NCBI RefSeq assembly: GCF_001659605.2
Contig: NC_035171.2
Location: 1,123,050-1,187,049 of the forward strand
Direction of reading: 5' to 3'
Source: Manihot esculenta
Taxonomy: Eukaryota > Streptophyta > Magnoliopsida > Malpighiales > Euphorbiaceae
DNA length: 64,000 bases
Shown here piece by piece: positions 11,480 through 23,032 of this stretch (its first letter is position 1; every line of letters starts with the position of its first letter). Position numbers and translations under genes: made by a program. The notes below the pieces were generated by a model, which searched no databases, had not been told where the DNA came from, and worked only from the letters and a program-made list of their open reading frames with translations.

Positions 11480-11870
11480 CCTGGAGGAAGAAGGCCGGCG
11501 GGATCACCAAAGATCTCCCCGGAGCAAAAACGGCCAGGATCCCGTAAGATCTCCTGGAGCAAAAACGGCCGGCGGGATCACCAGAGATCTCCCCGGAGCA
11601 AAAACGGCCAGGATCCCGTAAGATCTCCTGGAGCAAAAACGGCCGGCGGGATCACCAGAGATCTCCCCGGAGCAAAAACGGCCAGGATCCCGTAAGATCT
11701 CCTGGAGCAAAAACGGCCGGCGGGATCTTCCCGAAGCAAAAACGGCCAGGATCCCGTAAGATCTCTTGGAGCAAAAACGGCCGGCGGGATCACCAAAGAT
11801 CTCCCTGGAGCAAAAAGGGTCAGGATCCCGTAAGATCTCCTGGAGCAAAAATAGTCAGGATCCCTGAAAC
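11480..11870. repeat. 74-bp tandem repeat array in retroelement
   Basis: About five units with starts at 11512, 11586, 11660, 11724 and 11798. Spacing is 74, 74, 64 and 74 bp; the short unit has a deletion. Each unit is made of two related halves of about 37 bp, one with GGAGCAAAAACGGCCAGGAT and one with GGAGCAAAAACGGCCGGCGG. The reading frames across it are by-products of the periodicity. Tandem repeats in the untranslated regions are usual in Tat/Ogre elements. Confidence 0.85.
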
Positions 11871-12370
11871 ACAGCCCGTATAAGGCTCGTCAAGAAAGCA
11901 AGAAATTAAGTATTGACTTCACAATGAGGAAGACGAAATTCCGAACTCCTGAGCCCGTCACACAGGTAGCACAAAAGCTTATGCAAAGAACAAAAATCCG
12001 AGCTCCTTAATCCGCTGAATGGATGGACTCACGACAAAAGTAAGAGACCCTGCCCACAGCTCGGGTTAACTCACAGTAAACAAACACTAGCAAAAATGAC
12101 CTTGGGAGAGGAAAACGACAAAAAAAAAAAAAAAAAAGAAGAAGCTGAACTCCCCATCCCAGTGGAGCATACAGCCTAGACCGCACCTACTGGCAAATGG
12201 TCACTTCAAGAGGGACCATATGTCTGAGCTCAGAAAGAGAGGTAAATTGGTCTAAAATGGAGCCGCGTAGTTACAAATAAAGTCTAGGGATTTACCTCCT
12301 CACCACTCATGTAATAAATTGGTCTAAAATTATATTCATAGAACTTAAACTCTTATAACTACAACCAAGC
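11871..12370. other. Probable remainder of Tat-like element
   Basis: Moderately GC-rich non-coding sequence with a 17-A run near 12122. It differs from the surrounding AT-rich host DNA and is probably retroelement-derived. The end of the element cannot be fixed. Confidence 0.35.
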
Positions 12371-12636
12371 TGTAATACTCGGCTAGACTCCGGTATCAGA
12401 ATTCCTACTTTCCGATGGAATCTCGAATATCGGAACCCTCTAAAAGGGTAAAATATATTTTTATAAAATGTTTTTACATGTTTTTATAGTTTTAATGAAG
12501 AAAGAAAATGAGTTTTTGAAAGAAAATACCATGAAGGAAGAGTCCAGGTTCGACCGCCAAACCTCATGTTCGGCCGCCGAACATGGTGGACTTGCGGGAG
12601 CTCTTTTGGCTCCCGAAGGTGGTCTGGCCAACCACC

Positions 12637-12645
12637 TATAAAAGG
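12637..12645 (+). promoter_or_regulatory. TATA box of LTR promoter
   Basis: TATAAAAGG lies about 55 bp after the last upstream TTCGGCCGCCGAA palindrome (12569-12581). The same arrangement recurs in the related LTR at 63087, which supports a functional LTR promoter. Confidence 0.55.
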
Positions 12646-13159
12646 CCCCTTGTCCGAAAATGGGCGAGTTTTCTCTCCCTATTTTCGGGCATAGGTGAGA
12701 TTTCGCCTTCCTTTGGTTGATTTTATGTTTTCCTTCAAATCTTTCAAGTTTTTGACAAGCTTTCATCTTGTTTTGAAGATTTTTGAGCTAAAGATCAAAG
12801 TTTTGAAGATTGGAGACCCCTGGAGCTTGTTCCTCTATATCTCCGAGTTTGGGATCGCATCTCCTCTCGATCTTCAAGAGGTAAGTGTCGATCCACGCCT
12901 TTTATGATATTTTAAGTAAGTTTTAAGAAGGGGGTTAAGGGTTTTGATGCATGTTTAGGCTAGATGTAAAATGTTAGGGTTTATATTAGTTAAATGATAA
13001 ATGTATGCTAAATGTGATGTTTGTTGGGGTATAGGTTAGTTTTATGCCCCTATATGCTTAAAAATGTGTTTATACATGTTTTAGTATAGTTGGATGCGTG
13101 TTGGGATGTTGTGGGTGGCTGGATATGCAGGGCAGAATAGGGTTCTGCCCTTTGGGAGA

Positions 13160-13405
13160 GCCCAGGTTCGGCCGTCGAAGCCAGTTTCGGCCGCCGAACC
13201 TGCCTGTGGAGGCAGTTTTGGCCGCCAAACCTCGCCCCCGAAAGTTGGACTTTCGGCTCTGGAGGGGGGTTTCGGCCGCCGAACTTGCCCCCGAAGATTG
13301 GTGACTTTCGGCTTTGGAAGGATCTTCGGCTGCCGAACCCTGCCCCCAAAAGTGCTTGACTTTTGGCTCTGGAGGGACCTTCGGCAGCCGAACCTGCCGC
13401 CGAAA
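13160..13405. repeat. Cluster of TTCGGCCGCCGAA-like palindromes
   Basis: Six or so variants of the 13-bp near-palindrome alternate with CCCCCGAAAG / CTTTCGGCTCTGGAGG spacers. They are downstream of the TATA box in the LTR. The related LTR has the same cluster at about 63608-63845. Confidence 0.8.
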
Positions 13406-14541
13406 GTGCCCTGTCCAGCCTTCATTTGCATGTTTTCTATGAATGTTTTATGATGTTTTAGGGGGGTTTTTGGGGAGATGTTTAGAGTCATATTAGAGTT
13501 TTTTTGGTCCCTCATTTGAGTCCACCTGTGTAGGATCGGACCCTAGGAACCGAGGAGGCCAGCAGTGCTAGCTGTTTCAGAGTCAGCCAGAGGTGAGTAG
13601 AACACAACTCTTTTTACTAAAAGCAATTAAACTTTTAAGCATGTTCATGCATCATGAATGCCATGTATGAAATATGGTGTTTTGCATTAGAATTCACGAA
13701 TATGATGCATTGCATAATATGATGTTGATGTGGATGGATGTTGGATGACCCATTGGCCCTTGATATGATATGATATGATATGATATGATATGGTATGGAA
13801 GTCCAGGTCGAGGCCCATTCTACGCCCCTGGCACGATGTTAAGAGAAAGTCTAGGTCGAGGCCTATTCTACGCCCCTGGCACGATTGGTTATGTTATGTT
13901 ATGTTATGTTAAGAGAAAGTTCAGGTCGAGGCTCATTCTACGCCCCTGGCACGGTTGGATTATGTAGAGGGCCATTGGTGACAAGTCCATCATTGATGTG
14001 ATTTGTTTGTGATGTGATGCATTTCATGGAAGCATATATTATTTAAATTGTTTTTACTGTTCTGCTCACTGGGCTTTTGTAACTCACCCCTTTCCCCTAA
14101 CCCCCAGGTTTGCAGGTTCAGGATAGACCGGGAAGTCGTCAAGGTTGAAGGTTGTGTTAAGTGTAATAGATTAGTAGTGGACATGTAATGTAAAATGGTA
14201 TAATGTAATGTAATGTAAAGAAATGTTCCATGGTTTAGTATTGTGTTTGGCCCTAATAGTAATGGTAATCCCCTTTTTGTACATGATCTATATGAAATGT
14301 TTTAATGATTAGTTATGTTCAACCAGACTTGACATATAACATGTTGCCCCACTAGCAGTTATAGTGCATACACAGATCAAGTTTGGTATATGAAAAGTTT
14401 AAAATTTTTATGAAAATGTATGAATATATATGGGATTTTATCAGGTACACAGGATGTATAGTAAGCTTGCTACGGGTCCCAGCGACCTTAAGTCGATCTG
14501 GATCCTAGCGCCGATAGCGGTCCAGCTTCCGGGTCGTTACA

Positions 14542-14923
14542 AAGTTGGCTTTTGTGACGACGTTTCTCGTCGCCAAAAGTTCTATAGATGAAGCCAACGC
14601 TGAGTTGAATCAGGCCGCGGTTAATATACGCCAACGAAATGCATTTCGTAGCTAAAACTACCATATGCTGACTCGATCTCATTGGTGTGCACCCGTTTAC
14701 GATCTTATATGGTAAACTAAAAGATATATACAGCGCAGAAAGTGGGCATGCATGCAATTTTTATTCTAACAAGCCTACGCTTACATTATTTATATGAAAC
14801 TCCCATAAAAGACTGCTAGATCATGATACATTTCCATTACGAGTTTTTCTACATAATAGGGTGACTTGAACGTCTGATCTCTTGATCTTATTATGACGAC
14901 GAAGAGTAAGCAATCCATCTTAA
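14542..14923. other. Duplication junction and lipase copy 2 3' flank
   Basis: 14542-14700 holds hairpin-like words (GACGACGTTTCTCGTCGCC, CGAAATGCATTTCG) that resemble subterminal repeats of CACTA elements; this is weak. From about 14725 the sequence matches 2890 onwards, the start of duplicated copy 2. Confidence 0.4.
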
Positions 14924-17003
14924 TTATGATTTGCGAGCGAAGCTTTTCAAAGTAGACAATGGAAATGTGCGCTCCCTTCCAAGCCTGACCGAATTAACAT
15001 AATCTATAGGACTATGCGCAGAAATTCCAGGAAGCACCAGCCCCATTATCCTGAATAATGTGCAGAACCAACTCTCTTGATACTCTGGTCCATGTGTGTG
15101 GCTTATCACAAAACTCCTTATGATTTCCCACAGTGCATTCACCCGCATAGGGATCATGTGCTTCAATGAAAAGAAATTTCTGTTTGGTTCCTCGTCCATA
15201 AACTTCAAATAACAAATTCACAACAAACAAATCAGATTTCTTCATAAAAAACTAATAATTGAAAATGAATGTTAAATTTTGATGTGTTTTAAGTGAGATA
15301 CGTACTCGGCCAAAGTATCGGCTATCATAGTAAAGGCAGACTCCAAAGTGCTTGAAAGCGAAGATCTTGTCATCGAAAGGTACCCTAGGCACCATGTCAT
15401 TAGAGTAAACTACCCTATAGTATCTATTATTTGGGTAGTTCAAATGGGCTTCCATGAATGTCCCTAGCTGTGCATCGCCGATCCTTGGCTGCCCAAATGT
15501 GTATATATTTAGCAACCTTTGGATCATCTCCGTCTCCTCTTGTATTACCAGCACGCAAGGGAATAATATAGCCAGTGCACCGCCTAAGCTATGTCCAGTA
15601 ACAACAAATTTTGCATTCCTGTGTTCCTTTAGTAAGTTCTTGAGTGTCAACGACACAGCATAGTATGCACTCTTTTTCGCCTTTTCCTTAACGGACGCCT
15701 CAGACTCACCAATTACATGCAAGAAACTTGTATGCTTCCTCCGAAGTTGATTTTGGAAGGTGGTAGCATCTCCTCTGCTACCTAAACCCAAGGCTTCTAA
15801 AAATCCAATATGGAGTTTTCCTACTTTCGGTACCTCGTACCAGGAGAAATCGAAATCAGTACTCCAGTCTTGTGCATTGAAAGGTTCCGTACCTCTAAAG
15901 CTGATCACTATCAAGTTTGCATCTTTGGGCTTGTCAGCAATGATGAACACTTGGGTATTGCTCTCCTTCTGGTTTTCTGTCCGATTAATAAAAGAATGAG
16001 ATATAGTTAAGCTCGACTCAAGAAAACAAACACATAAGAACGGCCACGTAATGAGAAATTTTGTATTTTCTTACCATTCCAGCAGTTGTAAAAGGCCTCG
16101 AAGTGCATCTGTTTTCGTCAAAATTACATATCAGATAGATTATAGATGAAGATATATATGTATATTGCATCAGAAAAGGTCAAAGAGAAGAGAGATCATA
16201 AGAATGAGAAGTAGTGCTTGCCTTCCAGTGATTTTCGACGACATTTTTAACAACTTTCTCATTCTCATAAACAAGCTTGGATGCCATGATACAAAGATCC
16301 ATGAGATATCGATTCCCCAGTTCTGATCTTACGTTATGTGAGTCTGAATTAATAGAATCATCTGCTTTCTCAGACAAGAATACAGTCCTATAGAGGTCTA
16401 TTCGTCCATCCAGTTGCCCAATTGTGCTAATAAAATTTTCTGAGCCTCTCCTTGGTATCTTCAGCTTTCCTGCGATAATTCCACCATATATTATTGCAGC
16501 AGATAGTAATAACAATAATATGCTTATGAGAGAGAGAGAGAGGTAGAGTTGATACCCTGAAGAAAATTACTGCATATGCTGCAGAAGCCACCATTCTGAG
16601 AAATAAGGTTGAGAAAGAAATCAACCAAATAGCCAAAGTATTTCAATGGGGTGTTAATAAGGGCAAGGATCCTGCGAATGATAATGGACACCAGCAAAAT
16701 CCATCTGTGATCAACGGCTGCACCACCCTTGACTGTCTCCTCAGAGCTATCCAAGAAGTTCATTCCACTCTTCGTGTTATTCCCCACCATGTACTTGAAT
16801 ATGTCTCTTTTTCTTCCCTTATTTGGGTTCACTATCAGGAAGTTTGGAGGAAGACTCACGGTGGTGGTCATGGCTTCTGGCTTCTGATGATCACTCGCTT
16901 CACTACTCTTTTTCCTCAATTTGTTCAAGGCTGTGTTCAGTATGGGGCGAGCAAGCAGAAGTATGAACGTATTTATAGGAAGAGTTTGCATCAAATTATC
17001 CAA
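14924..17003 (-). CDS. Oil-body lipase OBL1-like, copy 2
   Basis: Second, nearly identical class 3 lipase of the OBL1 type. Exons: 17003-16556, 16469-16222, 16108-16075, 15976-15306, 15202-14924. Exon lengths equal those of copy 1 (448, 248, 34, 671, 279) and give 559 aa. All features match copy 1: GHSLGG elbow, SNDMVP, SAHSP, the 34-bp micro-exon and the GC donor of intron 2. Visible residue changes are E2D, one V-to-I in the exon 2 acidic stretch and one T-to-A just before KPKDAN. It lacks the 74-bp intron 1 duplication of copy 1. The frame is intact, so it is probably functional. The two copies may be hard to tell apart in short-read expression data. Confidence 0.9.
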
Positions 17004-19673
17004 GAGTTATGATTAGCACAATACATTGATCTATGAATATTATTTGCCTTGCCTAGCTATTTATAAATTTACTTTTGTAATTACCATTTTTGGAGAAGAA
17101 GCCAATACTAAAATTTCCCAAAATGATATTAAAACAAATTAAAATCATTATAGGTGTAAACGGAATTTAGAAGAAACATATCCATTCGATCCGATCAAGT
17201 AGCCTCGGTCTATGGAGTATAAAGATACATCCATCCGTTCCGACCAAGTAGCCCCGGTTTATGGAGTATAACGACTACCAACTTTAAAAATATAGAGTCA
17301 ATGTACCAACCTTTGTGAAACCCGTTGAACCTTGCTAGAATTATGATTGTACATGTAGTAGGACCAATCATTTATTAGTCGTCTGACACATCTGTCAAAA
17401 GTTGTCCACGTCCGATATGATGGGACTTAACGCTAAATGTCATTCATTATATATATCACATTTCTTTTGAATGTTTTATTATTATTTACTTTCTCTTTAG
17501 ATTATTAAATTTTAGATAATTATTCTTGATCTAACTCGAGCGTCGGATAGTCTCTCCTTAATCGACCTCTTACTGTCTTCTCATATCTTGCGGATCTCCT
17601 TTTTCAAGATTATATGTAGGAATCTATATGAAACCGATTACAGATGAATAATCAATTCATCGAATTGAGTATTTGTCCAGATGTCTGCATCTAGCTGTCC
17701 AACTGAATTCCAAATCATCACACAAATCAATAATTAAATTTCATTGGTATATAATATTTTTTTAATATAAATTAAGAATACCATGGGCTAAATCTATAAA
17801 TATAGTCATGGGTTAGTATCAATTGTAGTAACTGTAAAATAGTACAAATCATCATAAATACCAATTATAGTTTATCAAAGTTAATTTCTCTTCTTCACAT
17901 ATACATAAACGTTGAGTTTTTATTTTTAAATTTGAATAACCTTTATAAAATTATTAACATGTGATTTAATTTATTAGATAAACTCGATAATAATTAGTTT
18001 TTCTTAATAAAGAATTAGAGATATAAATATTTGAACTTAAATTTAATAAATAAGTGATATATTTTTAGTTATTAAACCAAATTAGTAAAAAGTAATAAGT
18101 TTACCTTTTAACATTTGTATGAGAAAATTTTAATTGACTTCTTACACAAAATATTCATGATTTTTATATCTTAAAAAAGTCTTTTAAATTAAAAATAATT
18201 ACGCTATTTTATTCTACGCATGAGAATTAATAAAAGAAAATTTCAAGTTTATAAAATTTTTATAAATTTTTTAATTTCAAACAATAATAAGATTTGAATC
18301 TTATGAATTTGAGATATATTTATATAATCCCGCTCTGATATTATTATGGCCGCCCTCGTTTAAAACGTTGAACTAATTATTACCTTTGACAGCCTCAAAT
18401 ACAACAAAATTTTCATCAAGTTATTTCCTGTCCTAACCAACCAACATTGACTTACAAACAACGTAACAGTAATCATATTAATATTGTAAAGGAAGAAAAC
18501 AAAACGCTATACAAATGAGCTTTGAAGAAAATGTTTCGCCGGCAGAGCAAGTATGCTGAGTTCCTGCGAAAACTGACTCCGTTTTAACCTTATCAAAAAC
18601 CAAATGATTCTCTCCATGATGCAGATCGTGCATGCATTCATTCATATCTCATGGGATAACGTAATTATTGATAAATATTAAACTGTCGGTTTCTCTATTA
18701 TTCATAATAATGGATCTATTTTATTATATATATTTTCTTTTATTGAATTGATTGAAAATTGAATTATTGTAAAATGATATATGATTTTAATTTTTAATTA
18801 AAAAATTAAATTATTTCATTTTAAATATGAAAATTAATAAAAATGAATAAATTGTTAGCCGCCGATTTGTGCATATTGTAAATGTTTTCATAATTAAAAT
18901 AAAGAACCACGTTGTAATGGTGTGTTTTGTCTTATCGTAGTTAATTTTATCGAAATAAATTAATAGCAAAAAAAAAGACAAATTATTATGATTATTTTCT
19001 TACGTAGAATAAAATTTCCTACCTACTTTCTGAATTCTCCTATACACCCTTACATATCACGTTTTAATGGAGTAATATTCAGTTTTAAATTAAAAAATTA
19101 AATTAATTTAATTTTTTTATTTATTTTCATTTGATTTAATTTTTAAATTTTAAAAATTTTAATTAATTTAATTTTAATTAAAAAAATTAAATTAAATCGA
19201 TTAATAATAATAATATCTTATTTTTAATAATATAAAAAAATTAAATTATATTAAAATTAAAAATTTTTAATTAAATTTTAAAATATTAAATGTAAAATAT
19301 AAAAAATAAAAAATTTATTAAAAATTAAAATTAATCGAATCAGATCAGTTCAATTTGATTTAATTTCTGAAATAAAATTAAATTTTTATAAATATTAAAA
19401 TTTTAATTTTTAATTCAATTTAATTTTAAATTAAATTATTTAAATAATAATTTCTAATTCCAATCATGGATTAGGATTAGTACTCAATTTTACATTTATA
19501 TTTATTAAGGAAGTTTAATTAAATTTATTTTTAAATTGTCAGTTTAAATTCAGTTTTGCACAATTTTTTTAAAATTTAAATAATAAATTAAGAAAAAATA
19601 ATAATTTAAATTTTGTATTATTGAGCTAAATAAATTAAATTAAAATTCTTAAATTAATTCAAATAAAAAAGCA
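17004..19673. other. Intergenic, duplicated segment copy 2
   Basis: Promoter-side and distal AT-rich DNA that pairs with 5242-9800 of copy 1. The SINE and MULE-like element of copy 1 are absent, and about 17160-17290 carries an extra repeat of a GACCAAGTAGCC-type word. No gene recognised. Confidence 0.55.
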
Positions 19674-20299
19674 AGGCCCCACGTGGAATGACGAACAACA
19701 GGAGCTGCATGGAAAGACGAATCATGAGTGATAGCGTACATCGAAAAGTTCACAGAGCGATGAGTGACGAGCAACACGTGGATCAATGAGCGATGAGGAA
19801 TCCGTAAATCAACGAGAGACAAATAGTGAACATGAGAAACTACTTGAAAAGACGAGCAGTAAGGAGTTGCTCTGAGCGATAGTAACAAATTAGTTTGTAA
19901 TCTGAATATGGATTTTGTTTAGTTTAATTTGGACATTGCTTAATATCTGATACGATGTGAGGTTAGCCCACAACTATAACTATTCATTTATTCACAAGAC
20001 ATCTGTCCGATTCTTACATATTAAGTATTTAATTAATTTCACATGAATGCTTGCTGCATATAAATTTACCCTAAATTATGTAGCAGGAATTAAAAATATC
20101 ATTTTCTTTTTTATTTAAATTTATTTTTTTAAAAAGCAAAATTTATATATATTAAGACCCCATTTATTAATTAATTGTTATTTATACATTTAAAATATAA
20201 CTAAAAAATCATAGAATATCATAAACAATTTTAAATTTTGAACTTAAAATCTTAACAAAATAATTTAAAATTTAATTACTTGATGCATACTAAGTCAAT
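19674..20299. other. Intergenic, no gene seen
   Basis: The duplicated segment ends at about 19672. The next 250 bp contain repeated GACGA/GATGAG words but no coding signal, followed by plain AT-rich sequence. Confidence 0.4.
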
Positions 20300-20515
20300 T
20301 ATTGAAGAAAGTTTGCATCTTCGGGCTAGCTTGTCACAACATATGAACACTTGGGTGTTGCTTTCCTTCTGGTTTTCTGGAAAAAGAAATTGTTACAAAG
20401 AGATGGAACAGGAAACCATGATCTCATGTGATTTGCATCTGTAGCGACAGAATCATATCATCTACTTTTTCAGCTAAGATTATTAGTATTGTACAGGTTT
20501 ATTAAGTTAAAAGAG
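20300..20515 (-). pseudogene. Lipase (OBL1-like) fragment
   Basis: Two patches resemble the lipase genes. 20307-20380 matches the 5' end of exon 4, including its splice-acceptor side (AACACTTGGGTGTTGCTTTC, then TTCTGGTTTTCTG). 20449-20512 matches the middle of exon 2 (CAGAATCAT...TTTTTCAG...GTACAGGTTTATTA). The order fits the array's minus-strand orientation, but the rest of the gene is gone and the frame is broken. It is a relic of a fifth array member. Confidence 0.7.
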
Positions 20516-20756
20516 ACATTTTGTAAAAGAAAAAAAAAAATCCTCAACTTTATTTAGTGAAGTAACAAAATTTTATTTTTACTACACAATTGAAACTCCA
20601 CAGTAGAAAGCCCCTTGCCCAATTTAGATGGACTTATTACAAACCTGGAGACTTGGTCCAAATTGAACAGCTACAAAACACAATGTTTTTGACATCAAAC
20701 TGGGCTGTCTGCTGAAGTTAGTTATTTCTTTTCTCTTTCTTGTTGAATCCAAGCAT
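20516..20756. other. Intergenic and 3' flank of lipase copy 3
   Basis: Short spacer between the lipase relic and the stop codon of copy 3, probably including its 3' untranslated region. Confidence 0.4.
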
Positions 20757-22906
20757 TTATTTGTGCAAGAAACTTTTGAAGGTAGACGAGAGCGTAACTC
20801 GCTCCTTTCCAAGCCTGATAGAATTAACATAATCTCTAGGGCTATGGGCAGCAATTCCGGGGATTAATAATCCCATTAACCTGAAAAATGTACAGAACCA
20901 CCCTTCCTTGTACTCTGGCCCATGAGTGTATCCCATTGCTAAGCTTCTCATAATCTCCCATGCTGCGTTCATGTGCTGTGGTATCAAATATCTCATTCCA
21001 AAGAAATTTGGGTTTGGCTGCTCATCCATTTTCTGTAAATATATAGAAATTTAGAACTTCTATTCTACTCGGAACATAATAAAAAAGAAAAAAGAAAAAT
21101 CCATAAACAGCGAAAGAGAAATACATACGTGCTGATAGTACCAGCTGTCATAGTAGAGACACACTCCAAAATGCTTGTAGGAGAAGATATGGTCATCAAA
21201 AGGCACCCTAGGCACGAGATCATTACAGTAGACCAATCTGAAATATTTGGGAACTGGATTGTTCAAATGGGCTTCCACAAACTTCCCCAGCTTCACATCC
21301 CCAACTCTTGGTTGCCCAAATGTGTACACGCCAAGTAACCTTTCTGCTAATTCCATCTCTTCTTGTATTACTAGCACAGTTGGGTATAATATCGCAATTG
21401 CTCCGCCTAAGCTATGTCCAGTGACTAAAAATTTTGCATTCTTGTGCTCCCTCAGTAAGCTCTCCAGCTTCATTGTCACAGCATAGTATGCACTCTTTTT
21501 CGCCACTTCCAACTTCAGATTGCTAATGCTACTACTAATGGCCGCTTCGGAATCAGATGAATTGTCCCATGTGCTTTGTTCCTTATCAGAATCAGTGGCG
21601 GATGATACTGTTTCAGTACCTTCTGAAGGGATTTTGGTAACGTCATGATCGCAATTTGGATAGTTGAAGTTCCTGTTCTGCCTCTGAAGGTTATATTGAA
21701 AGGTGTGAGCATCCCTTCTGGTTCCTAAACCCAATGCTTCTAAGAATCCAACATGGACTTTTCCCGCTTTTGGGATTTCGTACCAAGAGAAATCAATGTC
21801 AGTGCTCCAATCACAGGCATTAAAAGGTTCTGTGCCCCTAAAGCTGACCACTATCAAGTTTGCATCTTTTGGTTTGTCACAGAGTATGAACACTTGGGTA
21901 TTGCTTCCCTTTTGATAATCTATCATAAAAATCAACCAAAATAATGAAATTTCCAAGTTCAATTCAGGAGAAAGGAACAGTAAGAATAGATCCTATAAAA
22001 GAAAATGTGTTTTCTTACCATTCCAGCAGTCGTAGAAATCCACAAAATGCATCTGCTTTTGTGATGCGAGGAAAAGTTCATAATATGAATGTCAGAAGAG
22101 ATTGATCATGAGAAACAAAATGGTGAGAGAGAGAAGAAATTATTAGAAAAAGTGCTTGCCTTCCAGTGATTGTTAACGATATTTTTGACGACTTTAGCAT
22201 TCTCATAAGCTAATTTGGAAGCCATGATAGAAAGATCCACAAGAGCTCTGTTACCCAATTCCATACTAATGCTTCTCTCTGCAGAAACAGAATCATCAAC
22301 CTGTTTCACCAAGTTGTCACCCTTGTACAAGTCTATTCGCCCATCCAATTGCCCAATAGTGCTTATGAAAGTCTCTGAGTCTCTGTGCGGTATCACCACC
22401 TTCCCTGCATTCCCATTTTCACTGTAACATTAAGTATTTGCTGCTCCTCTACATACATTTTTTGAAAAGGAAATCAAGCTCAAGAGGAAACCGAATTGCA
22501 TACCATGGAGAAAGTTGACAAGCAAGCCAATGAAGTCGTCATTCTCAGAAAGGAGGTTGAGAAAGAAGTCGACCATAAAGCCAATGTATGCCAATGGTTT
22601 GGCAATAAGTGCAAGGATCCTGCGTACGATAATAGATGTCAATATGACCAACCTGTGATCAGCTATTGCACCACGCTTTTCTTCCTCGTCTGAGCTATCC
22701 AAGAACCTGATACCACTTGTGGTGTTATGGAACACCAAGAACTTGAACAAGTTCCATATCCCTCCTTTCTGTGGATCCACTATCAGGTACTTCAATCCAT
22801 TATCCCCACCATATTTTTTTCTCTCATCTTGGTCATAGCCATAGTCGATATTCTGCTCAAGATTTGGTTCAACGTTAGCCATGAATGGATAGTTCAATCC
22901 TTTCAC
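20757..22906 (-). CDS. Oil-body lipase OBL1-like, copy 3
   Basis: Class 3 lipase, a diverged paralogue of copies 1 and 2. Exons: 22906-22504, 22404-22160, 22052-22019, 21919-21129, 21032-20757, joining in frame to 582 aa. An alternative start at Met9 (22882, MANVEPN) is possible and gives 574 aa. It keeps the N-terminal hydrophobic region (SIIVRRILALIAKPLAYIG), GHSLGG (Ser about 397), CNDLVP (Asp about 461) and AAHSP (His about 554). Between the substrate-side EALGLG and the AKKSAYYAV helix it carries the longest acidic Ser/Asp/Glu linker of the array (about 70 residues, with WDNSSDSE). The 34-bp exon 3 and GC donor of intron 2 are conserved. Confidence 0.88.
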
Positions 22907-22967
22907 TCTTATTTCTCAGCAACCCACCAAGAATTCGAAGCTAATTCAAGATGGGTTAATGATTTTG

Positions 22968-23032
<65 letters not shown>

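Larger units (their letters stand above)
12371..14541 (+). mobile_element. Large solo LTR-like unit with CG palindromes
   Basis: The unit starts TGTAATACTCGGCTAGACTC and ends GGGTCGTTACA (TG..CA, with TGTAA/TTACA inverted ends), 2,171 bp. The same family begins at 62730 and matches from its first base to the window end. It contains a TATA box (12637), many TTCGGCCGCCGAA-like palindromes and a repeated GTCCAGGTCGAGGCCCATTC block (13799-13955). The flanking 5-mers (CAAGC left, AAGTT right) do not match, so this may be a rearranged or recombined LTR and not a simple solo LTR. Frames inside it are not genes. Confidence 0.65.

Noticed and set aside
11380..11848. Repetitive frames such as LLQEILRDPGRFCSGEI
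   Set aside because: They are translations of the 74-bp tandem repeat; no start context or homology.
11480..11870. Possible CRISPR-like array
   Set aside because: Regular 74-bp units are near-identical through their whole length with no unique spacers, and the DNA is plant nuclear.
13050..13515. Several overlapping frames of 70-140 codons on both strands in the LTR
   Set aside because: They follow the CG-rich palindrome repeats (RPNLPPK, FGGRF-type repeats in every frame). The same happens at 63379-63907. They are composition artefacts.
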